Shown: positions 1-7,388 of the stretch, in pieces
Layout: each line of letters starts with the position of its first letter
Numbering within the stretch: the first letter of the stretch is position 1
Assembly: GCA_050014415.1 (NCBI GenBank)
Contig: JBEKDJ010000048.1
Coordinates: 1 to 22,316, forward strand
Reading direction: 5' to 3'
DNA length: 22,316 bases
Origin: JBEKDJ01 sp050014415
Lineage (GTDB): Bacteria > Desulfobacterota > BSN033 > UBA1163
Notes under the pieces: generated by a model
Databases searched by the model: none
What the model was told of the DNA's origin: nothing
The model's input: only the letters and a program-made list of their open reading frames with translations
Made by a program: the position numbers and the translations under genes

Positions 1-408
1 AGTGCCTCATTGACGCATGAGTGGAATCCGGCGATCGGGTGAGTTTCCACGGAAGAGTGAGGCATTCCTCCGTTTGCTTTTTGGCAGAAAATGGGCCATT
101 TTTATAAATTATTCAAGACTCATTCAGGGGGAAGTACCAGTTGACTTTTATCGTAACTTGTGGTTCTGGATAGGTGGGGGTTTAGGGAGGAAGAAGACCA
201 AGGACAAAGATGAAGAAAATGATGAAAAAAGGAGGCGATATAATCGATGGCCTTTTACCAGGCTAAGAACGAATTCAGGGGTGGTAAATTCTCTCAGCTC
301 AAACTGCCAGGGAAAAACTTCTTGAGGAGTTTGCGAAAATGGGATCTAAAAAAAGATGGATCAACAGATACTAGCCTGCTTTAAGCCAATAATGAAAGGA
401 GACCACAG
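1..408. other. Upstream stretch without a confident gene
   Basis: I see no gene I can support here. A 102-codon open frame (17-325, plus) has a very basic, low-complexity middle, no recognisable domain and no good ribosome-binding site. Around 207-360 another frame gives short protein-like pieces (for example KKGGDIIDGLLPG before a stop) that could be decayed coding sequence, but they are too short to name. The AT-rich part near 85-115 could hold a promoter, but no clear -35/-10 pair stands out. Confidence 0.4.
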
Positions 409-1062
409 ATGAAAAAGACGGTTTTTGCCCTCTCGGTGCTACTGGTTCTATGCTCGGTCCATTTCGCTTATGCTCAGTTCGGAAAGACTTCGGGACCTAA
501 ATTCTATTCCGATTTCAAACCAGTCGTTGGTGGATGGTCAGAGTACCAGATGACATCAAAAAGTGAAGGGTCCACGAAGATGAAGATTGCGATCGTTGGT
601 AAAGAAGGGGATGCCTACTGGTATGAGACCGTGATGGAGGGGGGACGTCAGGGACAGATCATCACGAAAATGCTTGTCTCTGGAGATCCAGGGGATAAAA
701 AGAACTTAAAGAGAATGATCTTCAAACAGGGGAACGAGCCAGCGATGGAGATGCCTGTTGAAATGATGCAGCAATCCTCGCAAGGCCAGGCACCAAGGGG
801 AAAGGTCGTTGACAAAGGGTCTGAGACGATCAAGGTCCCTGCCGGAACGTTTAAGACCCAACACATGCAGTATCAGGATGTGGAGACAGTGGATACCTGG
901 GTTTATAAGGATGTTTCTCCCTATGGGATGATTAGATCACAATCAAAAGACTTTGAAATGGTTCTTATCGGATATGGAACCGGGGCAAAGACCTTGATCA
1001 CAGAGACGCCTCAGAAGTTTGAGATGCCCCAGATGCAAGAAAGACGCCCCCGGAAGAAATAG
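409..1062 (+). CDS. Secreted protein of unknown function (DUF4412-like in style)
   Basis: Protein of 217 aa, probably exported by the Sec pathway. Residues 1-22 form a signal peptide: KK at the N-terminus, a Leu/Val-rich core, and a cleavage site after AYA before Gln. The mature part is beta-rich and Met/Gln-rich, with a stretch KVPAGTFKTQHMQ near residue 143 and a basic tail (RRPRKK). The phrase 'VPAGTFK...' followed by 'W.Y...SPYGMI' is typical of secreted lipocalin-like or DUF3108/DUF4412-like proteins, which are periplasmic with unknown ligands. The family call is from style, not a firm match. The start is supported by AAAGGAG about 8 nt upstream of the ATG. It appears to be a single-gene unit; a dehydrogenase remnant begins right after its stop. 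Confidence 0.75.
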   Translation: MKKTVFALSVLLVLCSVHFAYAQFGKTSGPKFYSDFKPVVGGWSEYQMTSKSEGSTKMKIAIVGKEGDAYWYETVMEGGRQGQIITKMLVSGDPGDKKNLKRMIFKQGNEPAMEMPVEMMQQSSQGQAPRGKVVDKGSETIKVPAGTFKTQHMQYQDVETVDTWVYKDVSPYGMIRSQSKDFEMVLIGYGTGAKTLITETPQKFEMPQMQERRPRKK

Positions 1063-1223
1063 AGGTTTCATCCAGTGCAGTAGCTGCACCTTACAGATCC
1101 AAAGTGTGGGGTCTTGGCAGACTGACCGAGACCGGTGCCATTGAGTATGCGGACAAGGGGATTCGCATTAATGCCGTGTGCCCTGCGGTGATCCCAATAG
1201 ACGGCGGCTTCTTGCTAAAATAG
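1062..1223 (+). pseudogene. Remnant of a short-chain dehydrogenase/reductase (SDR)
   Basis: Reading the frame that ends in TAG at 1221-1223 gives about 53 residues that match the C-terminal half of a classical SDR. A 'VSSSAVAAPYRSK' segment corresponds to the catalytic Ser / Tyr-x-x-x-Lys region. It is followed by LTETGAIEYADKGIRINAVC, matching the SDR helix and the 'IRVNAVCPG' strand, and then directly by PIDGGFLLK and a stop, the usual SDR C-terminus (V-P-I-D-G-G-F). About 50 residues normally lie between 'NAVCPxVI' and the 'DGG' end, and residues are also missing between the Ser and Tyr parts. The whole Rossmann N-terminus is absent. There is no start codon or ribosome-binding site. This is a decayed gene with at least two internal deletions. 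Confidence 0.75.
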
Positions 1224-1266
1224 GTGGGAACGCTTTCGAGGAAAGATGGAATCAAGATTGAATCAC

Positions 1267-1926
1267 TTACGGTCTATGAGTCTCTATCGCGCCTGCTATG
1301 GCGCCCGCTTCTATGGCCGCCCGGGCAATATCTTCGGGAGTAGTGTTGGAGACACTCACCCGAGAGCCGAGGAAGTCTCTCCCTTCCTGTTTGTAACAAT
1401 ATCTTACGAAGGAGCTGCAGTACATGGCATGGGGATCGTCAAAAGGATTTGGGACCCACTGTTTTTTCGCAATGATGGCCCACCAGGTCCCGAGAAGTTC
1501 ATGAATCGGATAGAGCACCTGCTCATCAACGAGTTGTAAAGCCGTGGCCAGAATATTTTCACTTTGGTCTTCTGAGAGGGCAAAATCTATGACCACAGCG
1601 TTTTCCACCTCCTCCCGGCACCATTTGCCAATCCAGTTCTCCTGAGCACCGTTGCGAAGCTGGGGTTTGAAAGGATTGACCTTGAGATCGGATTCGAATA
1701 GATAGGGGCTTTTACTCTTGGCCCCATTCTCTCCTCTTCGGTCGAGCCTCAAATCTCCGAATATGAAGCAATGAGACCATAGGGAAGCTCTTCCATCTAC
1801 CGTAATATCACTCTGTGCCTCCCGAATGGCCAATCCTATGGCATCCTTGGTCCCGACAATGCCTATGATCCCTGGCTTGTAACGCTCTGTGAAAAACTGA
1901 AGCAATTTCTCATCGATCTTCTCCAT
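1267..1926 (-). CDS. Putative permuted NlpC/P60-like (YiiX-type) cysteine hydrolase
   Basis: Protein of 219 aa with no signal peptide or membrane segment. A His at residue 52 (ASLWSHCFIFGD) comes before a Cys at residue 170 (MYCSSFVRYCYK). The order His then Cys-Ser-Ser/Phe, with hydrophobic surroundings, is what circularly permuted NlpC/P60 (papain-like) proteins such as YiiX show; these are amidases or lipid/peptide hydrolases. That assignment is inference from motif order and not a firm match. The start is good: AAAGGAG lies about 7 nt upstream of ATG at 1926. It is the last gene of the minus-strand run after the substrate-binding protein, 83 bp downstream of it, and might be co-transcribed. 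Its role beside a 2-oxoacid oxidoreductase is unclear. Confidence 0.6.
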   Translation of the reverse strand: MEKIDEKLLQFFTERYKPGIIGIVGTKDAIGLAIREAQSDITVDGRASLWSHCFIFGDLRLDRRGENGAKSKSPYLFESDLKVNPFKPQLRNGAQENWIGKWCREEVENAVVIDFALSEDQSENILATALQLVDEQVLYPIHELLGTWWAIIAKKQWVPNPFDDPHAMYCSSFVRYCYKQEGRDFLGSRVSVSNTTPEDIARAAIEAGAIAGAIETHRP

Positions 1927-2009
1927 ACCGAGCTCCTTTCATCATCCGCATTGCAAAATGGCTATTTCCCGGGATGAGGTAGGACATTTGACATTGGTTC
2001 GTCTTTCGT

Positions 2010-3170
2010 CTACCTTGCAATTGAGATAAAGCCCGTCCGCCGGACAAGTTTCCCCTTGCCGGTGATAAAGATCCTTGATTCCACGCTGGGCCGATGATCC
2101 TTGGGGGTGATGGTGATGGGAGGGACAAGACCTCCGACGACGAAATCTCTTAGGGCCTCCAATTCATTCTTCACCCTTCCACGAGAGAGTCTTTCCTCTG
2201 GAAGCGACCTTCCCAAGACCTCTGCAATCACTTGGGTCGTCGTCCACCCTTCGACGTATGAAAGCGTATGAGCATCAAAAGGGTGCCATCTCTGATGGGC
2301 CTCTTTGATCCCAGCCATTCCGGGAACGTCTTCTCCGAAAGGGGAGATAGGTTGCACCCCAAAAACTCCATCGTAGACTGCAAGGTTTTCATCGAGAGCA
2401 TCCCTGCTGCAAATCCATCTGTTCTTGAGAGTCGCTGCCTTGGCCTGCTCCAATAGGGATGAGGCCTCTCTTGGAGTGAGACTTAGGTAGGCGAAATCAG
2501 GGCTGTATTGGCTCATGGCTGGAAGAATCGAGGAAATGTCCTGTTCCGACGATGATTCCGGGATCCAAATGTCCGGTCCGATGCTGAACCCGGATGCTTT
2601 GGCATATTGCTTGGCTCCGTTCAGAAAATCTCGGCCGAGATGGTCGTGAGATCCGACAAAGACGATTTTCGGGTTTCTCAGCTTGATGCCAGGTCCCTCC
2701 AGGATGAACTTCATCGCGATTTTTGAAAGGTCGAGAGGGGTTGGGGTAATTGAAAAAATATGCGGGTATTTGGATGGATCAGACCACGGGAAGGGTAGGG
2801 AGCTGACCAAAGTCGGGATCCGATCGAAGTCGATATGGGGACGCAGGGCAAGAGCCGTCTCCGTTGAATAGACATAGAAGAGGACGATTCGATCAGCCTC
2901 ATTCAGTTTTCGGTAGGCAGCCATGGTCTCTGTCGTTTGAGAGGTATCGTCTATGAGAATTATCTCCAGTCTCCTTCCGAAGATTCCCCCTCGTTGGTTG
3001 AGCCATTTTGCGGCATCCAACATGCCTTTAGCACATTCCCTCGCCGAATCTTCCCATCGACCAGAAAAAGGGATGAAACTTCCGACCTTGAGGGTTGGTT
3101 GACCGAAAACAAAGTTGGGAGACAAAATGAGGATATAGAAAGCAAAGAGTAAGAAGGCAGGTCTCTTCAT
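2010..3170 (-). CDS. ABC transporter substrate-binding protein, branched-chain amino acid type (Peripla_BP_6)
   Basis: Protein of 386 aa. Residues 1 to about 23 (MKRPAFLLFAFYILILSPNF...) are a Sec signal peptide. The mature part opens with LKVGSFIPFSGRWEDSA and continues with a 'GGIFGRRLEIILIDD' segment. This is the classic N-terminal lobe of type I periplasmic binding proteins of the LivJ/LivK kind, which bind branched-chain or other amino acids, amides, or aromatic or short acids. Length fits the family. GTG at 3182 would add four residues; I prefer ATG at 3170 because the signal peptide then starts cleanly, although the ribosome-binding site (AGTGGGA) is weak for either. It follows the oxidoreductase gamma gene closely, so it is probably in the same transcript. 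No permease or ATPase gene is nearby, so it is an orphan here. Confidence 0.85.
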   Translation of the reverse strand: MKRPAFLLFAFYILILSPNFVFGQPTLKVGSFIPFSGRWEDSARECAKGMLDAAKWLNQRGGIFGRRLEIILIDDTSQTTETMAAYRKLNEADRIVLFYVYSTETALALRPHIDFDRIPTLVSSLPFPWSDPSKYPHIFSITPTPLDLSKIAMKFILEGPGIKLRNPKIVFVGSHDHLGRDFLNGAKQYAKASGFSIGPDIWIPESSSEQDISSILPAMSQYSPDFAYLSLTPREASSLLEQAKAATLKNRWICSRDALDENLAVYDGVFGVQPISPFGEDVPGMAGIKEAHQRWHPFDAHTLSYVEGWTTTQVIAEVLGRSLPEERLSRGRVKNELEALRDFVVGGLVPPITITPKDHRPSVESRIFITGKGKLVRRTGFISIAR

Positions 3171-3195
3171 TTGCAATCCCACTTAGATGAGTATT

Positions 3196-3786
3196 CTATT
3201 GAGATGCCACGGGCCTTGTCCGTAGGGCTCCATTTCTAACAAAATCAGCTCCAATTTGGACAGCCTTGATATTGGATGGAATGAGCGGATGATACCGTTC
3301 GTCCAATACCCTTTCGAACGATTCATACAGGGAGGTCATCTGAACCAATTTCACCTTCTCGTTAAAAGCACCCAGGGCGATCATATTCGCGAGTTTGGGG
3401 TTTCCATTTTCAATCGCGATCTCATTGACCGGGATGGGGAGAAGTTCAATGTCTCCGCGTCTGGCTTCCTTAGGGTCGATCAGAGAGGAATTGAAGACCA
3501 AGAGTCCTTTGGGCAGGAGACGGGGTTCGTATTTGACTAACGAAGGAAGATTCATCACGATCGCAGAATGGGGTCGCTCCACAATGGGGGAACCAATCTC
3601 TTTCGAAGAGATCACAATCGTGCAGCTGGCTGTTCCCCCTCTCATCTCGACTCCATAGGTTGGGAGATAAGTGACCTGTTTCCCCTCCTTCATCGCGGCA
3701 TGGGCCAGAAGGTTTCCGATGACCAATACTCCCTGTCCTCCGAACCCAGAGATGATAAAATCATAGTAAGATGGGTCGCCATTCAT
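3196..3786 (-). CDS. 2-oxoacid:ferredoxin oxidoreductase, gamma subunit
   Basis: Protein of 196 aa, the gamma (KorC/VorC-type) subunit of a four-subunit cytoplasmic enzyme that oxidises a 2-oxoacid with CoA to acyl-CoA and CO2, reducing ferredoxin. The hallmark SGFGGQGVL lies at residues 13-21, followed by TYGVEMRGGTASC, which is conserved in this family and usually marks the subunit interface. The open frame runs 64 codons further upstream, but that extension is translated spacer DNA, and family members start just before the GFGGQG motif, so I place the start at 3786. The ribosome-binding site there is weak (GTGAG). A 154-bp spacer with low-complexity sequence separates it from the beta gene. 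The usual delta-alpha-beta-gamma order is kept. Confidence 0.92.
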   Translation of the reverse strand: MNGDPSYYDFIISGFGGQGVLVIGNLLAHAAMKEGKQVTYLPTYGVEMRGGTASCTIVISSKEIGSPIVERPHSAIVMNLPSLVKYEPRLLPKGLLVFNSSLIDPKEARRGDIELLPIPVNEIAIENGNPKLANMIALGAFNEKVKLVQMTSLYESFERVLDERYHPLIPSNIKAVQIGADFVRNGALRTRPVASQ

Positions 3787-3808
3787 AAGTGATCTCACAG
3801 CAAAGAAA

Positions 3809-3842
3809 AATTCGAATCTCCAAACCCCAAATTCCGAATCAT
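3809..3842. repeat. Low-complexity intergenic spacer element
   Basis: In the gap between the beta and gamma oxidoreductase genes. The minus strand reads roughly GATTCGGAATTTGGGGTTTG then GAGATTCGAATT. It is a degenerate imperfect inverted repeat (ATTCG at both ends) of the same style as the spacer at 8174-8207 (GAGTTTGGAGTTTGGAG). No protein is encoded. Confidence 0.45.
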
Positions 3843-3940
3843 CACCCGTCACCCATATTCCATCACCAGATTGAAATGCTATATTTGGATGTTGGCTATT
3901 GAAATCTCTCTGGTCACGGGTTCTTGGAAATTGCTTACTA

Positions 3941-4693
3941 TCATAGGTTGTCCGCCATCTTACGTTCCTTAAAGACACCCAATGGAAAGTAAGGGATCAT
4001 CTCTTCTTCCACCCGGCGATTGGCCTCCAAGGGGGTCATCCCCCAATTGGTGGGGCAGGCCAAAAGCACTTCTACAAAGGAAAAGCCCATTTCCTCGACC
4101 TGCATCTGGAATGCTTTACGGATTGCTTTCTTGGCCTTCACCAAATTGGCAGGGTTATTCACAGCTACCCTTGCCACAAAGGCGCTTCCTTCCAACGCGG
4201 CCAACATCTCCGCCATTCGGACCGGATGGCCATCGTTGGTGAAGTCTCTTCCATAGGGGCTCGTCGTTGTCTTCTGGCCAAGAAGGGTTGTGGGCGCCAT
4301 CTGTCCCCCGGTCATCCCATAGACCGTGTTGTTGGCAAAGAGGATCGTGATGTTTTCACCGCGGTTTGCCGTGTGGATGACCTCTGCAATCCCAATAGCC
4401 GCGAGATCTCCGTCTCCCTGATAGGTGAAAGCGATTCGGTCCTTCCTGGCGCGTTTCACTCCAGAGGCCACTGCAGAGGCCCGTCCATGAGGCGCTTCTA
4501 AGACATCGATATTGAAATAATCATACATGAAAACAGAACATCCCACGGAGGCAACTCCAATGGTTTTCTCCCTGATCTTGAAATAGTCAATGGCCTCTGC
4601 CACTAGCCGATGGGCGATCCCATGGTGGCAACCGGGACAGAAATGGAAAGGAATGTCGATCAGGCATTCCGGACGTTTGAAGACAAGCTCCAT
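3941..4693 (-). CDS. 2-oxoacid:ferredoxin oxidoreductase, beta (TPP-binding) subunit
   Basis: Protein of 250 aa, the thiamine-diphosphate subunit of the oxidoreductase. FCPGCHHG at 18-25 holds Cys19 and Cys22. With Cys52 (VGCS) and Cys213 (LACPTNWGM) these are in the right places to hold the proximal [4Fe-4S] cluster seen in this enzyme family. The TPP/Mg motif starts with GDGD at 93-96 and ends with NN at 121-122, then GMTGGQ. Length is typical for the beta chain of a four-subunit enzyme. ATG at 4693 follows GGGAG by 7 nt. A 123-bp palindromic low-complexity spacer separates it from the alpha gene. Substrate (branched-chain 2-oxoacid, 2-oxoglutarate or other) cannot be read from the sequence. 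Confidence 0.93.
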   Translation of the reverse strand: MELVFKRPECLIDIPFHFCPGCHHGIAHRLVAEAIDYFKIREKTIGVASVGCSVFMYDYFNIDVLEAPHGRASAVASGVKRARKDRIAFTYQGDGDLAAIGIAEVIHTANRGENITILFANNTVYGMTGGQMAPTTLLGQKTTTSPYGRDFTNDGHPVRMAEMLAALEGSAFVARVAVNNPANLVKAKKAIRKAFQMQVEEMGFSFVEVLLACPTNWGMTPLEANRRVEEEMIPYFPLGVFKERKMADNL

Positions 4694-4708
4694 TTTTCAA
4701 CTCCCAAC

Positions 4709-4813
4709 TTCAAATGTCAAAATCCAAATGACAAATGAATGACAAATGCCTAAATATCAAAGATGTCCCTCTTTTGAGCTTTGAAATTTGAACTTTGACA
4801 TTTGACATTCATT
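4709..4813. repeat. Imperfect palindromic TTTGACATTTGA spacer element
   Basis: Between the alpha and beta oxidoreductase genes. The left half repeats CAAATGTCAAA / CAAATGACAAATG; the right half is nearly its reverse complement, TTTGAAATTTGAACTTTGAC then ATTTGACATTCATT. The RNA could fold into a long, imperfect hairpin. The same style appears at 16181-16253. No start codon, coding frame or T-run for a terminator is seen. Confidence 0.6.
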
Positions 4814-4816
4814 CTA

Positions 4817-5878
4817 TCAGTAGTTTTTTTTTATCTCTTCCAGTACTTCCTCCGGAGATGGAAGGGAACCTGGAGGCTTTCCATAGAAATAAACGTGGGC
4901 ATCTCGACCCACCGAAAGTCTGACGTCTTCGACCATCTGCCCTGTATTTAATTCAACCGCCAAAAAACGATTGACCTGCTGGGAGAGAAAATGGAGGGCC
5001 TTTTCCGGAAAGGGGAAGAGAGTGATTGGCCGGAAGAGACCCACTTTCATCCCTTCTTCCCTCGCCAATCGGACGGAGGTTTTTGATACTCTCGCCATGC
5101 TTCCGAAGGCGGCGATGACCAGCTGAGCATCTTCCACAAGAAAGCTTTCGAAACGGACCTCCTCTTGTTTCATTCTCTCATATTTCTGATGAAGCTTCCA
5201 ATTATGTTCCGTAAGCTCACCCTCTTGGAGATAGAGCGATTTAATGCGGCGGGCATTCCTTCCCTCTGCCCCAGTCAAGATCCAGTCTTTCGATGGGAGC
5301 GAGTTCTTCTTGGGCTTTTTTCTGATCAGGGGCTCCTTCATCTGTCCGATGAGGGCATCTCCCAAGACCATAGCCGGATTCCGGTATTTGTCCGATAAAT
5401 CAAAAGCAAGACAGGTGAGGTCGTACATTTCCTGAACGGTGGATGGGGCGAGGACGATCATTCGGTAGTCTCCATGCCCGCCGCCTCTTGTGGCTTGGAA
5501 ATAATCACCTTGAGAGGCGGAGATTCCTCCAAGTCCTGGACCACTTCGCGAGATATTCACGATCAGGCCTGGAAGTTCACATCCCGCCAGATAGGAAATT
5601 CCCTCCTGCATGAGTGAGATCCCCGGACTGGAAGATGAAGTCATCGCTCTCGCTCCCGTAGCAGAAGCCCCTAAGAGCAGATTAATAGAAGCGATTTCAC
5701 TCTCCGCCTGGATGAACTCACCCTTTAACGCTGGAAGGTGTTTCGAAAGATATTCTGGGATGTCGTTTTGAGGCGTGATGGGGTATCCGAAATAAAGGAG
5801 ACATCCGGCGTCAATGGCGGCCATAGCAATGGCCTCGTTCCCCTTGGTTAACGTCTTCTCAGGATCTCGATTTTCCAT
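4817..5878 (-). CDS. vorB: 2-oxoacid:ferredoxin oxidoreductase, alpha subunit (VorB-like)
   Basis: Protein of 353 aa, the alpha chain (pyrimidine-binding and domain II part) of the enzyme. KGNEAIAMAAIDAG at the start, then YFGYPITPQNDIPEYL, SSSSPGISLMQEGISYLAG, SGPGLGG and QGDYFQATRGGGHGDYR are the conserved run of proteins annotated as 3-methyl-2-oxobutanoate dehydrogenase subunit VorB in anaerobes. The name reflects that resemblance; 2-oxoglutarate or other 2-oxoacids are equally possible substrates. The open frame extends 41 codons upstream over the ferredoxin gene, but ATG at 5878 has GGAG 7 nt before it, lies 1 bp after the ferredoxin stop, and gives the normal N-terminus. Tight spacing implies translational coupling with the delta subunit. 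Confidence 0.93.
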   Translation of the reverse strand: MENRDPEKTLTKGNEAIAMAAIDAGCLLYFGYPITPQNDIPEYLSKHLPALKGEFIQAESEIASINLLLGASATGARAMTSSSSPGISLMQEGISYLAGCELPGLIVNISRSGPGLGGISASQGDYFQATRGGGHGDYRMIVLAPSTVQEMYDLTCLAFDLSDKYRNPAMVLGDALIGQMKEPLIRKKPKKNSLPSKDWILTGAEGRNARRIKSLYLQEGELTEHNWKLHQKYERMKQEEVRFESFLVEDAQLVIAAFGSMARVSKTSVRLAREEGMKVGLFRPITLFPFPEKALHFLSQQVNRFLAVELNTGQMVEDVRLSVGRDAHVYFYGKPPGSLPSPEEVLEEIKKNY

Positions 5879-5879
5879 C

Positions 5880-6083
5880 CTATCTCCACACACGGATGGC
5901 CACATCCGGACAGATCTCTCCGCAGATGGCACAACCGGTGCACTTTTCGCCATGATCCCAGCACACATAGAAATACCCCTGTCGATTGATTTCGTCTCCA
6001 ATCCTGATCAGTTCCTTCGGGCACGAGACGGTACAGAGTCCACACCCCTTACATCTCTCTTGATCGATTTCAATCTTAGCCAT
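5880..6083 (-). CDS. 2-oxoacid:ferredoxin oxidoreductase, delta subunit (2[4Fe-4S] ferredoxin)
   Basis: Protein of 67 aa carrying two full [4Fe-4S] motifs: CKGCGLCTVSCP at 11-22 and CTGCAICGEICP at 48-59, with one extra Cys at 41. This is the small ferredoxin-like subunit (KorD/VorD type) that passes electrons from the TPP site out of the enzyme. It is the first gene of the minus-strand operon, and its stop lies 1 bp from the alpha start. The 300-bp region upstream is shared with the divergent CoA-transferase genes. Confidence 0.93.
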   Translation of the reverse strand: MAKIEIDQERCKGCGLCTVSCPKELIRIGDEINRQGYFYVCWDHGEKCTGCAICGEICPDVAIRVWR

Positions 6084-6384
6084 CGTTCATTCTAGATTAA
6101 CAGGTTCAAGGTTTCGAATATGGAAAGTGTAGGGTGAAGTAAACTATCCATTCTTGAACACTTCGCCCATTGAATCGTATTCACAAATAAGATAAAAATA
6201 ACATAATATCTTTGAGAATGCCAAAGGGTAGGATGGCAGATCGTTGTTGACGACCAACCTGACGGATGATATTCACCAAACATCATGGCTCTGCTTGCGG
6301 CCATGGAAGGAATAAGGTTGTTAATCCTTTTATTCGGTGATATATCTTTGATGATTCGGTATCTGTGAAAGAAGGGAGAGAGAG
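6084..6384. other. Divergent intergenic region between oxidoreductase and CoA-transferase operons
   Basis: No gene is supported. A 70-codon minus frame (6092-6304) has no ribosome-binding site and no recognisable content. The middle (about 6175-6215) is AT-rich, as expected of a promoter region serving both directions. The plus-strand promoter is listed separately; for the minus strand I could not pick one clear -35/-10 pair. Confidence 0.5.
6318..6346 (+). promoter_or_regulatory. Candidate sigma-70 promoter of the CoA-transferase genes
   Basis: TTGTTA (6318-6323) and TATATC (6341-6346) are separated by 17 bp. Transcription would begin near 6353, about 30 nt before the ATG, which leaves room for the GGGAGAG ribosome-binding site. 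Confidence 0.4.
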
Positions 6385-7383
6385 ATGCTTGAGATTGTCG
6401 CTCAAGGAGAGGGTCCTCTTTTTATGAGCCCGGATGCAGAGAAGGCAAGGGAGTTTTTTCGACACAAAAACCGAACCTTAGTCGACAAAGTCATGTCCGT
6501 GAAGGAGGCGGTCGATCTCTTCGTCCACGATGGAGACTACCTAGCCATTGGCGGATTTGGAGCCAACCGCATTCCCACAGCGATCTGTCATGAGATCGTC
6601 CGACAGAGGAAGAAGAATCTCGCTTTTGCCGGTCACACTTCTACACACGATTTCCAAATCTTATCAGCGGGAGAAGTTTTTAATCGCTGCGATATTGCCT
6701 ACATTGTCGGATTAGAAGCGAGAGGGCTTTCTCCAAATGCCCGCCGCTATATGGAAAGCGGTAAGGTAGAGTGCTGCGAGTGGTCCAATTATGGCATAGC
6801 CCTTCGCCTCAAGGCCGCCGCGATGGGTGTTTCTTATTTGCCCGGACGAAACCTTATGGGTACCGACACGTTCAAGTATAGCGCCGCAAAAGAAGCGAAA
6901 TGTCCCTTCACAGGTCAGCTCTATACCCTTTACCCTGCCCTTTGGCCCGATGTGTCGGCGATTCATGTTCATGAAGCGGATATTTATGGGAATGCCCGGA
7001 TTAAAGGGATATCTATTGCCGACTTAGAACTTGCTCGTGCCTCGAAGCACCTCATCATCACCTGTGAACGTTTGGTTCACAATGAGGAGATTCGGAACAA
7101 TCCATCGCTTACGGTCATCCCTTATTTGCTGGTGGATGCCGTATGTGAAGTCCCCTTCGGGAGCTATCCTGGGAATATGCCCTATGAATACTTCTCCGAT
7201 GAAGAGCATTTGAGACTTTGGTTGGAGACGGAGAAGCATCCCGAGAGATTCAGAAAACTTCTGGAAAGGTATGTCTATGGGACCAAAGGTTTCAATGACT
7301 ACCTAGAACTCTGTGGAGGCACTCAGCGGATTAGCGAACTTCGCGCTGAGGAGAATCTTATTGAATCAAAGAAGAGGGGGTAA
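6385..7383 (+). CDS. CoA-transferase, alpha subunit (glutaconate CoA-transferase GctA-like)
   Basis: Protein of 332 aa, alpha chain of a class I (family I) CoA-transferase, which moves CoA between carboxylic acids through an enzyme-glutamyl-CoA intermediate. Features: KVMSVKEAVDLFVHDGDYLA then GGFGANRIP, the usual N-terminal glycine-rich turn of GctA-like chains, and a long C-terminal part also typical of GctA (about 320 aa) rather than the shorter acetate/acetoacetate type. The start at 6385 follows GGGAG; a second Met at residue 14 has a poorer site. Five bp separate it from the beta gene. The related IpdAB pair (a steroid-ring hydrolase) has similar folds, so the substrate is open. Its position back to back with the oxidoreductase suggests the two handle the same acyl-CoA. 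Confidence 0.88.
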   Translation: MLEIVAQGEGPLFMSPDAEKAREFFRHKNRTLVDKVMSVKEAVDLFVHDGDYLAIGGFGANRIPTAICHEIVRQRKKNLAFAGHTSTHDFQILSAGEVFNRCDIAYIVGLEARGLSPNARRYMESGKVECCEWSNYGIALRLKAAAMGVSYLPGRNLMGTDTFKYSAAKEAKCPFTGQLYTLYPALWPDVSAIHVHEADIYGNARIKGISIADLELARASKHLIITCERLVHNEEIRNNPSLTVIPYLLVDAVCEVPFGSYPGNMPYEYFSDEEHLRLWLETEKHPERFRKLLERYVYGTKGFNDYLELCGGTQRISELRAEENLIESKKRG

Positions 7384-7388
7384 TTGAG

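Noticed and set aside
17..325. 102-codon open frame at the start of the window
   Set aside because: No ribosome-binding site, low-complexity basic content, and no domain that I recognise.
3787..3978. 64-codon N-terminal extension of the oxidoreductase gamma frame
   Set aside because: It translates a low-complexity spacer; gamma subunits start just before SGFGGQG.
4809..4840. T-run near 4825 as a terminator
   Set aside because: It is the AAAAAAAAC end of the alpha coding sequence on the minus strand, and no stem precedes it.
5879..6001. 41-codon N-terminal extension of the alpha subunit frame
   Set aside because: It overlaps the ferredoxin gene in another frame; ATG 5878 has an SD and the family N-terminus.
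6092..6304. 70-codon minus-strand frame in the divergent region
   Set aside because: Untypical composition, no SD, and it covers the AT-rich promoter area.
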